This document shows, piece after piece, positions 1 through 5,641 of a stretch of 6,780 bases of DNA. Location of the stretch: contig DGHP01000018.1 in assembly GCA_002392705.1 (NCBI GenBank), positions 1,560-8,339 on the forward strand. Direction: 5' to 3'. The notes under the pieces are model-generated. The model searched no databases and had not been told where the DNA came from. It was given only the letters and a program-made list of their open reading frames with translations. The position numbers and the translations under genes were made by a program. Source of the DNA: Lachnospiraceae bacterium UBA3845. Its GTDB lineage: Bacteria; Bacillota; Clostridia; Lachnospirales; Lachnospiraceae. Position 1 is the first letter of the stretch; every line of letters starts with the position of its first letter.

Positions 1-60
1 ACCCGATTTCAAACAGGCCGTGAATCGTAACTTTCTGGAAACAGGTTGTTTAAATAACTC

Positions 61-89
61 TTGCTCTTGCTTTCGAAAAACGGTATACT
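61..89 (+). promoter_or_regulatory. Putative sigma-A-type promoter of pfkA
   Basis: A -10 hexamer TATACT (84-89, five of six to TATAAT) lies 17 bp after TTGCTC (61-66), which matches only the TTG of the -35 consensus. The predicted transcript start near 95-97 gives a 5' leader of about 130 nt before pfkA. The spacing and -10 are good and the -35 is weak. No other pair of comparable quality was seen in the first 227 bases. Confidence 0.5.
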
Positions 90-227
90 GAGAACAGTTT
101 GAAGCATCTGAATCGGCATTTGCCGCGTGCGGAGAATGCGGCTGCTCCGGAGAAGGTCAGATTGCGGTAATAATTGTGCGGTGTGCATTTTCAGCCGTTA
201 TCGAATCAGAAAGGCGGGGATCGGATT

Positions 228-1301
228 ATGAAGAGAATCGGACTGTTGACCAGCGGAGGCGACTGTCAGGCGCTGAACGCTACGATGCGGGGCGTTGTAA
301 AAGCTCTTGCGAACAACCTGGAGGAACTGGAAGTTTATGGTTTCATAAACGGATACAGGGGCATGATCTACGGTGATTACCGTCTGCTCACCAGCAAGGA
401 TTTTTCCGGAATCCTGACAAAGGGCGGCACGATTCTCGGATCCTCCCGTACTCCTTTCAAGGAGATCCGCGATCCGGATGAGAAGGGCCTGAACAAGGTC
501 GAGGCCATGAAGCAGAACTATTATAAGCTCCGCCTTGACTGCCTGGTTGTCCTGGGCGGCAACGGATCTCAGAAGACGGCCAATCTTCTCAGTGAGGAAG
601 GCCTGAACGTGATCCATCTTCCGAAGACGATTGACAACGATATCTGGGGAACCGACATGACCTTCGGTTTCTACAGCGCCGTGAATATCGCGACGGAAGC
701 CATCGACTGCATTCATACCACCGCTGCGTCCCATAACCGCGTATTTATCGTTGAAGTCATGGGCCACAAGGTCGGCTGGCTGACGCTGTATGCCGGAATC
801 GCCGGCGGCGCGGACGTCATCCTGATTCCTGAGATCCCGTACCATATTGATAAAGTCCTGAAGGCGATCGACGCCAGAACCAAGGCCGGGAAGGGCTTCA
901 CCGTTCTGGCGGTTGCGGAAGGCGCTGTCTGCGCGGACGACCTGAAGCTTTCCAAGAAAGAATATAAGAAGAAGATGGAGTCCAAGCATTATCCGTCAGT
1001 TGCCTATGAACTCGCGGATCAGATCCTGGCCAAGAGCGGCAATGAAGTCCGGATCACTGTTCCCGGACATACACAGCGGGGCGGGGCTCCCTGTCCGTAT
1101 GACCGCGCGCTGTCGACCAGGCTCGGCGCGGCTGCTGCCATGGCGATTCTCGATGAGGATTACGGCAACATGATCGCGATCGTGAACAATAAGACCAAGA
1201 GAGTTCCGCTGAAGGATGTCGCCGGCAAACTGAAGGTTGTCGAGAAGAAGAACCAGTTTGTGGAAGAGGCGAAAGCGCTTGGAATCAGCTTCGGCGATTG
1301 A
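228..1301 (+). CDS. pfkA: 6-phosphofructokinase (probably ATP-dependent)
   Basis: Phosphorylates fructose 6-phosphate to fructose 1,6-bisphosphate, the committed step of glycolysis, in the cytoplasm. The 357-residue product spans a whole PfkA-family chain. Visible motifs: SGGDCQALN (9-17), the GGxxLGSSR phosphate-binding loop (R74), GGNGS (110-114), catalytic PKTIDND (132-138, base D136), R171 and M178 of the substrate site, E231, and R275-R293, which fits the phosphofructokinase signature (R-x4-G-H-x-Q-R-G-G-x5-D-R). Gly113 in GGNGS is the residue usual in ATP enzymes (Asp in many pyrophosphate enzymes), while Lys133 before TIDND is shared by PPi enzymes and actinobacterial ATP enzymes, so the phosphoryl donor is inferred. 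The ATG at 228 is preferred to the in-frame TTG at 174 because AAGGCGGGGA ends 7 nt before it and the conserved N-terminus starts there. Probably monocistronic, with a terminator at 1398-1436. Odd points are Asn112 and His180, where E. coli PfkA has Asp103 and Arg171. Confidence 0.95.
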   Translation: MKRIGLLTSGGDCQALNATMRGVVKALANNLEELEVYGFINGYRGMIYGDYRLLTSKDFSGILTKGGTILGSSRTPFKEIRDPDEKGLNKVEAMKQNYYKLRLDCLVVLGGNGSQKTANLLSEEGLNVIHLPKTIDNDIWGTDMTFGFYSAVNIATEAIDCIHTTAASHNRVFIVEVMGHKVGWLTLYAGIAGGADVILIPEIPYHIDKVLKAIDARTKAGKGFTVLAVAEGAVCADDLKLSKKEYKKKMESKHYPSVAYELADQILAKSGNEVRITVPGHTQRGGAPCPYDRALSTRLGAAAAMAILDEDYGNMIAIVNNKTKRVPLKDVAGKLKVVEKKNQFVEEAKALGISFGD

Positions 1302-1350
1302 GAAAAATCAGGGGGCTGAGAAGATCCGTCCCCGGAGATGGAATGTCCAC

Positions 1351-1379
1351 TGGACGATTCAACGTATTTAGGGTATTAT
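1351..1379 (+). promoter_or_regulatory. Promoter-like pair before the dnaX operon
   Basis: TGGACG (1351-1356, four of six to TTGACA) is followed after 17 bp by TATTAT (1374-1379, five of six to TATAAT); TATAAG at 1377-1382 is an overlapping alternative. A start near 1386 would place the terminator hairpin at 1398 almost at the 5' end of the RNA, too close to behave as an ordinary terminator. This is a candidate promoter for dnaX, but the match may be chance. Confidence 0.35.
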
Positions 1380-1397
1380 AAGAATTCAGGTAATCTT

Positions 1398-1436
1398 GTC
1401 TGCCGCTCTGGCCTGCCGGAGCGGCAGACTGTTTCT
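1398..1436 (+). terminator. Rho-independent terminator of pfkA
   Basis: GTCTGCCGCTC (1398-1408) and GAGCGGCAGAC (1419-1429) are perfect 11-bp inverted arms. The inner bases add a U-G and two G-C pairs, giving about 14 bp closed by a CCTG tetraloop. A T-rich tail TGTTTCT (1430-1436) follows. On the opposite strand the tail is not T-rich, so it acts on + strand transcription only. It lies 97 nt after the pfkA stop and separates it from the dnaX operon. Its tail overlaps the first 61-bp-spaced unit described below. Confidence 0.8.
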
Positions 1437-1582
1437 CCCGCGTATGCGGAGGGGGAACCGGCGGCCTGTCAGATACCGGCGGCTCAGCCATGTTTCTCCC
1501 GTGCATACGCGGGGAGGCCCGAGATCTGCAGCTGAAGCGTTCCGCCTGTCCGGTTTTTTCGCGTATGCGGCGTGGAAGCAGG
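1431..1582 (+). repeat. Three palindromic units with 61-bp period (degenerate CRISPR-like)
   Basis: Units begin at 1431, 1492 and 1553, exactly 61 bp apart. The first two share GTTTCTCCCG and agree at 22 of 30 positions. The first and third share CGCGTATGCGG, with one base deleted before it in the third. Each has a dyad core (CCGC-GTAT-GCGG in unit 1; a six-pair stem with loop CATA at 1498-1513 in unit 2). The intervening stretches of 31-33 bp are unrelated to each other. A 28-30-bp palindromic unit plus a spacer of about 32 bp is the geometry of type I-E CRISPR arrays, but the divergence between units, the presence of only three, and the absence of cas genes mean this is at best a relic. It could equally be a regulatory or dispersed palindromic element. 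Confidence 0.45.
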
Positions 1583-1601
1583 TCCGGAACGAGAGAAGCG
1601 T

Positions 1602-1605
1602 GAGG
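1602..1605 (+). promoter_or_regulatory. Ribosome binding site deciding the TTG start of dnaX
   Basis: GAGG, extended by As, ends 7 nt before TTG at 1613. No in-frame ATG gives the conserved DnaX N-terminus, so this site supports TTG initiation. Confidence 0.75.
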
Positions 1606-1612
1606 AAAAACT

Positions 1613-3268
1613 TTGAATTATCAGGCATTGTATCGGAAGTACCGCCCCGCGGTTTTCGATGATGTAAAGGGGCAGGATGTCATAGTCAGGACCCTGCGCA
1701 ACCAGATCCGCACAGGGCGGATTGCCCATGCCTATCTGTTCTGCGGAAGCCGCGGAACCGGTAAGACGACCGCGGCAAAGATCTTCGCCAGGGCGGTCAA
1801 CTGCGAGAATCAGCAGGACGGGAATCCCTGCGGGGAGTGCGGCAGCTGCCGGGCGATCCGGGAAGGCAGATCCATGAATGTGATTGAGATGGACGCTGCT
1901 TCCCGGAACGGTGTGGATGATTTCCGCCAGATTATCGAAGAGATAGAGTACCCGCCGACCAGCGGGAAATATAAAGTCTATATTATCGATGAGGTACACA
2001 TGCTGTCGGGGGCGGCGTTCAACGCATTCCTGAAAACCCTTGAGGAACCGCCTTCCTATGCGATCTTTCTGCTGGCGACCACGGATCCGCAGAAGCTTCC
2101 GGTTACGATTCTGTCCCGCTGCCAGCGCTACGACTTCCGGAGAATCAGCACGGAGATCATCTCGGATCATCTGAGAGAGGTTCTGGAGAAGGAGAAGATC
2201 GGGGCGGAGGAGGAAGCGGTCCGCTATATCGCGCGGAAAGCGGAGGGAGGCATGCGGGACGCCCTCAGCCTGGCGGATCAGTGCATTTCCTTTTTCCTGG
2301 GGGAGAAACTGACTTATGAACATGTTCTGGAAGTTCTCGGGACTGTGGATACGGAGGTTTACCGCAGGATGCTGCATGACGCGGCGATGGGGGATGCGTC
2401 CGGGCTTCTTGCAGTGTTCAATTCTCTGATTATGGACGGCAGGGAGGTCCGACAGATTATCGGCGATTTTACCTGGTATATCCGGGACCTGCTTCTTTTT
2501 ATGGCGTCCGGCGGCTCTTCCGAGAGCCTGACCCTGGTGGAGGAGAACAGGGAGGATCTGCTCAGAGATTCGGAAGGAATGAGTGAAGCGCGGCTGATGT
2601 ATTATATCAGGATTCTGTCGGACCTGTCCGGCTCCCTGAGGAATGCGTCCAACCGCAGAATTCTTGCGGAGCTTGCCCTGATCCGGCTGTGCAGGCCTGA
2701 GACGGACACAGGGGATTACAATGCTTTGAATATAAGGATGGAACGGCTTGAGCAGCAGATCCGGGAGGGTGGATTTGTCAGAAGCCCGGCAGAAGGCAGC
2801 CCGGCACAGCCTGTCCGGAGCGGCGGGGGAGAGGACCTTCCCGGTCCGATGCCGGCAGCGGAAGGAGAAAAAGAGCCGGAGCCGCCGGAAGATGAGGAAC
2901 CTGGCTTTGTGACGCCGGAGCTCTTTCAGCGGATCAGGGGACAGTGGACTATGACGGTTTCCCGGATCAGCGAACCGGGCGTCGCGGCTGTGATGCGGAG
3001 TTACGCTGAGCCTTTCTTCCGGCCGGAGGAACCCGCTGTCCTGTTTGTTGTATGGCATGCCTTCTGGGAAGCTTACCGGTCCAATGAAAAAGTGCGCCTG
3101 GAGCTGGAGAAGCTGCTTGAGGAAAAATATGAGAGCAGGCTGACCGTCCGCTTTCTGAGCGACAGGGAAGCCCGGGAAGACAGTTCCCTGAAAAAGGTTC
3201 CGGAGAGCAAGGTGGATGCCCTGATCAGACAGGGCGTGAACTTTACTGTAGAGATGGAGGATGAATAA
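1613..3268 (+). CDS. dnaX: DNA polymerase III subunit gamma/tau (clamp loader ATPase)
   Basis: ATPase subunit of the clamp loader, which opens the beta clamp and places it on primed DNA; the tau form also bridges to the polymerase. The 551-residue product has, in order, the conserved start NYQALYRKYRP, Walker A GSRGTGKT (45-52), a zinc module C64/C73/C76/C79, Walker B IIDEVH (124-129), the ATTDPQKLP sensor-1 stretch (155-163), SRC (168-170, Arg finger R169) and sensor-2 GGMRDA (212-217). A lid and collar domain runs to about 360, then a Pro/Glu-rich linker (about 385-430) and a divergent C-terminal domain (about 433-551). The start is TTG, supported by GAGG 7 nt upstream and by family alignment from memory. 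It heads a coupled operon with ybaB and recR. A short A-run in the linker (2868-2872) may be a weak frameshift site, but a gamma form is not demonstrated. Confidence 0.97.
   Translation: MNYQALYRKYRPAVFDDVKGQDVIVRTLRNQIRTGRIAHAYLFCGSRGTGKTTAAKIFARAVNCENQQDGNPCGECGSCRAIREGRSMNVIEMDAASRNGVDDFRQIIEEIEYPPTSGKYKVYIIDEVHMLSGAAFNAFLKTLEEPPSYAIFLLATTDPQKLPVTILSRCQRYDFRRISTEIISDHLREVLEKEKIGAEEEAVRYIARKAEGGMRDALSLADQCISFFLGEKLTYEHVLEVLGTVDTEVYRRMLHDAAMGDASGLLAVFNSLIMDGREVRQIIGDFTWYIRDLLLFMASGGSSESLTLVEENREDLLRDSEGMSEARLMYYIRILSDLSGSLRNASNRRILAELALIRLCRPETDTGDYNALNIRMERLEQQIREGGFVRSPAEGSPAQPVRSGGGEDLPGPMPAAEGEKEPEPPEDEEPGFVTPELFQRIRGQWTMTVSRISEPGVAAVMRSYAEPFFRPEEPAVLFVVWHAFWEAYRSNEKVRLELEKLLEEKYESRLTVRFLSDREAREDSSLKKVPESKVDALIRQGVNFTVEMEDE
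3256..3260 (+). promoter_or_regulatory. Ribosome binding site deciding the start of ybaB
   Basis: GGAGG sits directly against the upstream ATG at 3261 (no spacing, unusable) but 9 nt before the ATG at 3270. This selects 3270 as the start. The site lies inside the last codons of dnaX, which implies translational coupling. Confidence 0.8.
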
Positions 3269-3269
3269 G

Positions 3270-3623
3270 ATGGCAAAAAGAGGCGGATTTGGCGGCGGAA
3301 TGCCCGGCAATATGAGCAACCTGATGAAGCAGGCCCAGAAGATGCAGAAACAGATGGCGGAGCAGCAGGCGGCCCTTGAAGAAAAGGAGTATACCGCGAA
3401 GGCCGGAGGCGGAGCGGTCGAGGTGACAATCAACGGGAAACGTGAGGTCACAAAAGTGACGATCGATCCGGACGCGGTGGATCCGGAGGATGTCGAGATG
3501 CTGGAAGATACGATCATGGCTGCCGTAAATGAAGCGCTCCGGGCTGTGGAGGAGGATGCCTCCAGAATGATGGGTTCTCTGACGGGCGGCCTTGGCGGTT
3601 CTCTTGGAGGATTCGGTTTCTGA
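3270..3623 (+). CDS. ybaB: YbaB/EbfC family nucleoid-associated protein
   Basis: A small DNA-binding protein of the YbaB/EbfC family; members form dimers and are proposed to be nucleoid-associated, with no settled function. The 117-residue product has a Gly/Met-rich N-terminus (MAKRGGFGGGMPGN), a Gln/Lys/Met-rich helix with the family pattern NLMKQAQKMQKQM (17-29), a central beta region GGGAVEVTINGKREVTKV (47-64), the acidic DPDAVDPEDVEMLED stretch (67-81), a helix VNEALRAVEE (86-95) and a glycine-rich tail (102-117). The start at 3270 is chosen over 3261 because GGAGG has 9-nt spacing to it and none to the earlier ATG. Only 1 nt separates it from the dnaX stop, and its stop overlaps the recR start by 1 nt (TGATG). 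This dnaX-ybaB-recR order is widely conserved in bacteria, which strongly supports the call. Confidence 0.95.
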   Translation: MAKRGGFGGGMPGNMSNLMKQAQKMQKQMAEQQAALEEKEYTAKAGGGAVEVTINGKREVTKVTIDPDAVDPEDVEMLEDTIMAAVNEALRAVEEDASRMMGSLTGGLGGSLGGFGF

Positions 3624-4219
3624 TGGATTATTACGGAAGTCAGATGAGCGCTCTGGTTGCGCAGCTGTCAGGCCTGCCGGGTATCGGGAGCAAGACGGCG
3701 CTGCGCCTGGCCTTTCATATCGTGAATATGCCGAAAGAGCAGGTCAGCGCGCTCACAAAAGCGATTACGGATGCCAGGGAGCATGTGCGCTACTGCGCGG
3801 AGTGCGGAACGATGACCGACCAGGAACTGTGTCCGATCTGCGCGGATCCGAAGAGGGATCACAGGACGATCATGGTGGTGGAAACCAGCCGGGATCTGGC
3901 AGCCTATGAACGGACCGGGAAGTATGAAGGGGTATACCATGTGCTGCATGGGGCGATATCCCCTCTGCTGGGCATCGGGCCCCAGGATATCCGCCTGAAG
4001 GAACTGCTTCAGCGCCTTCAGGGAGATGTGGACGAGGTGATCATCGCCACGAATTCCAGCCTGGAGGGTGAAACGACAGCCATGTATCTGAGCAAACTCA
4101 TCAAGCCTTCCGGGATTAAGGTGACACGGATCGCGAGCGGCGTTCCGGTCGGAGGGGATCTGGAGTATATCGACGAAGTGACTCTGCTCCGGGCCCTGGA
4201 CGGGCGGACCGAACTTTAA
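3623..4219 (+). CDS. recR: Recombination mediator protein RecR
   Basis: Works with RecO and RecF to load RecA onto SSB-coated single-stranded gaps. The 198-residue length is normal. Visible domains: helix-hairpin-helix LSGLPGIGSKTALRLAFHI (15-33), a four-cysteine zinc finger C58-x2-C61 and C70-x2-C73, then a Toprim domain from about 81 containing VVET (85-88), HGAISPLLGIGP (109-120) and NSSLEGETTAMYL (144-156, acidic E148 and E150). The C-terminal ASGVPVGGDLEYIDEVTL stretch (171-188) is also typical. The ATG overlaps the ybaB stop by one base, and GGAGG at 3606-3610 lies 12 nt upstream, so translation is probably coupled. The last codons and the stop are included in the first copy of a 37-bp tandem repeat that runs into the intergenic region. 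No key residue appears to be missing. Confidence 0.97.
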   Translation: MDYYGSQMSALVAQLSGLPGIGSKTALRLAFHIVNMPKEQVSALTKAITDAREHVRYCAECGTMTDQELCPICADPKRDHRTIMVVETSRDLAAYERTGKYEGVYHVLHGAISPLLGIGPQDIRLKELLQRLQGDVDEVIIATNSSLEGETTAMYLSKLIKPSGIKVTRIASGVPVGGDLEYIDEVTLLRALDGRTEL

Positions 4220-4315
4220 GGCGGCACTGCGGCTGCGTGGACGGACCGAACTTTAAGGCGGCACTGCGGCTGCGTGGACGGACCAAACTATAAGCCGGCA
4301 TGCCGGCTGACTGCG
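4205..4315 (+). repeat. 37-bp tandem repeat, three copies, overlapping the recR stop
   Basis: Copies occupy 4205-4241, 4242-4278 and 4279-4315. The first two are identical over all 37 bases and the third matches at 27 of 37. A further CGGACGG at 4316-4322 begins exactly one period later, so a fourth remnant is possible. Copy 1 contains the final recR codons (Arg-Thr-Glu-Leu-stop), so the array looks like a duplication of the recR 3' end. The period is not a multiple of three, and the original stop keeps RecR intact. Copy 3 carries a perfect 16-bp palindrome. No T-run follows, so this is not a standard terminator. Confidence 0.9.
4293..4308. repeat. Perfect 16-bp palindrome in the third repeat copy
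   Basis: AGCCGGCATGCCGGCT reads the same on both strands. As RNA it would give a 6-bp stem with a CAUG loop. Copies 1 and 2 have only a broken version of this dyad, so the changes in copy 3 improve it. It may be a processing or binding site, or a weak pause hairpin; no poly-T follows. Confidence 0.6.
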
Positions 4316-4353
4316 CGGACGGCAGAGATACAGACAGGAGACAGATTTCAGTT

Positions 4354-5613
4354 ATGAAGGATAAGCTGAGGGATCTCATGCAGCTTCTTTCTTTCCGGAC
4401 AATTCTGGAAGGAGATGAGGAGGATGACTGGGAAGACTTTGACCTGCAGGATGATTATATCTCAGGAGCTGAGAACGCTTCCGGCGGAAGCGGACATGCT
4501 TCCGGACAGAAATGGATTGTCTATGCGGTCATAGCGCTTCTTGCGGTGCTTGCTGTGGCCGGCTATTCTGTTTTCACTCGCCGCCACACCTTTACAGGCT
4601 ACCGGCTGACAGACTCCTATCCGTCTGAGGACATTTCCGGAACCATGTATCTGAAGCTTGGAGGCGGTTTTATCAAGTACGGTTCAGACGGCGTCACCTA
4701 TGTGGACGGAAAAAACCAGACACAGTGGAGCAACGCCTATACCATGGAAACGCCTGTGGGGGAGGTCTGCGGGGATTCTCTCATGATCTATGAACAGCAG
4801 GGCTATCAGGTCATGGTTCTTAACCGTGACGGCGTGCTGGGCTCCTTCGAGACGGACCTTCCGATTCTCAAGGCGGAGGTATCCGCTTCCGGCGTGGTGG
4901 GCATGATGCTCCGGGAGGATGAGAATATAAGGATCCGTCTGTGCGGCAGTGACGGGACTACTCTTGCCGAGATCCGTACGACCCTGCAGGACGCGGGGCA
5001 TCCGATTGATATCGCCATGTCCTCAAACGCCCAGCAGATGATGGTGTCCCTGGTGCGGATCGGCTCCGGAAGCGTGGATTCCACCATAGCCTTTTATGAT
5101 TTTTCGTCCGCTTCCAAGTCGGATGAGTCCCATCTGGCTGCTTCCCTGGATTACAGGGACGTGATATTCCCTTCCGTTTTTTACGCAAAGGATTCCTGTC
5201 CGGTAGCTGTGGGGGACAGCATGTTTGTTACGTTTGACAACTCCAGGACGCCGAAGCAGGATACGAGGGTAAATCTGGACAGCGAGATCGTGAGCGTATT
5301 TCACGATGAGAAGCATATCGGCTTTGTGCTGCCCAGCGATTCAGGCGACCAGCGCTATAATCTGCAGGTTTACCGCTATAACGGAGAACGCACGGCACAG
5401 ACCCTTTTCCAGACAGGATATTCGGAAGTGAGCATGGATTCCGGTGAAATACTCATGTTTGACGCGGGGCACATTATGTCCTTCACGACAGGAGGAGTGA
5501 GGCGCCTCGACGCCGATTATGATAAGCAGATCGGCAATTTTGTGAAGATTCCGGGTTTCCGCAGGTATGCGGTTTTAACCAATTCCGGGATCGACCGGAT
5601 AAAGATCGAGTAG
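4354..5613 (+). CDS. Membrane-anchored protein, DUF5711-like, function unknown
   Basis: Function is not known. The 419-residue product starts with a short helix-like stretch and a strongly acidic patch (EGDEEDDWEDFDLQDD, 19-34), followed by a Gly/Ser linker and one hydrophobic segment (about 54-75, WIVYAVIALLAVLAVAGYSV). The remaining 340 residues are soluble, rich in short beta-like stretches and repeated YV/LNRDG/LCGSDG turns, and could form a beta-propeller-like extracytoplasmic domain; that is inference. Architecture and position after recR and before a CvpA-family gene fit the DUF5711 family of Lachnospiraceae, recalled and not searched. The ATG at 4354 has AGGAG at 4336-4340 (13 nt, rather long). 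ATG 4378 has GAGGG with 5-nt spacing and is a real alternative, removing 8 residues. The in-frame ATG at 4300 lies inside a palindrome with no ribosome site and is disfavoured. The next gene starts 28 nt downstream, so the two are probably co-transcribed. Confidence 0.8.
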   Translation: MKDKLRDLMQLLSFRTILEGDEEDDWEDFDLQDDYISGAENASGGSGHASGQKWIVYAVIALLAVLAVAGYSVFTRRHTFTGYRLTDSYPSEDISGTMYLKLGGGFIKYGSDGVTYVDGKNQTQWSNAYTMETPVGEVCGDSLMIYEQQGYQVMVLNRDGVLGSFETDLPILKAEVSASGVVGMMLREDENIRIRLCGSDGTTLAEIRTTLQDAGHPIDIAMSSNAQQMMVSLVRIGSGSVDSTIAFYDFSSASKSDESHLAASLDYRDVIFPSVFYAKDSCPVAVGDSMFVTFDNSRTPKQDTRVNLDSEIVSVFHDEKHIGFVLPSDSGDQRYNLQVYRYNGERTAQTLFQTGYSEVSMDSGEILMFDAGHIMSFTTGGVRRLDADYDKQIGNFVKIPGFRRYAVLTNSGIDRIKIE

Positions 5614-5641
5614 GACAGGAATTGTACAGGGGAGGAAAGGC

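Noticed and set aside
1..91. Open frame at the left edge that could be the tail of an upstream gene
   Set aside because: The 29-codon stretch ending with TGA at 89-91 overlaps the promoter and shows no recognisable C-terminus. Other frames stop earlier, so it cannot be assigned.
174..227. TTG-started N-terminal extension of pfkA by 18 residues
   Set aside because: No ribosome site precedes 174, while the ATG at 228 has one and starts exactly at the conserved family N-terminus.
1311..1333. GGGG...CCCC pair just after the pfkA stop as a terminator
   Set aside because: Only four pairs, a long loop and no T-run; the hairpin at 1398-1429 is far better.
1285..1506. Minus-strand frame with GGGAGAAAC before ATG in the pfkA-dnaX gap
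   Set aside because: The apparent ribosome site is simply the reverse complement of the GTTTCTCCC repeat element, and the frame runs through the terminator hairpin. No family resemblance.
1542..1559. TTTTTT at 1554-1559 as the tail of a second terminator
   Set aside because: The preceding CCG...CGG stem has only three pairs, too weak for intrinsic termination.
1578..1600. SRP RNA (ffs/scr)-like CAGGTCCGGAA at 1579-1589, in the position upstream of dnaX where some Firmicutes carry this RNA
   Set aside because: The partner strand of the apical stem (GGAAGCAG-type) is missing: CGAGAGAAGC follows instead. No closing helix is found around it, and the segment runs into the dnaX ribosome site. A covariance-model search for bacterial SRP RNA would settle it.
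1396..1662. Small plus-strand open frames of 65-88 codons in the pfkA-dnaX gap
   Set aside because: No ribosome sites, they cross the terminator and palindromic units, and one runs into dnaX out of frame.
1484..3517. Long open frame of 677 codons on the minus strand opposite dnaX and ybaB
   Set aside because: It lies entirely antisense to genes with unmistakable motifs, has a low-complexity Arg/Pro/Ser-rich composition and no recognisable domain. It is an effect of GC-rich codon usage.
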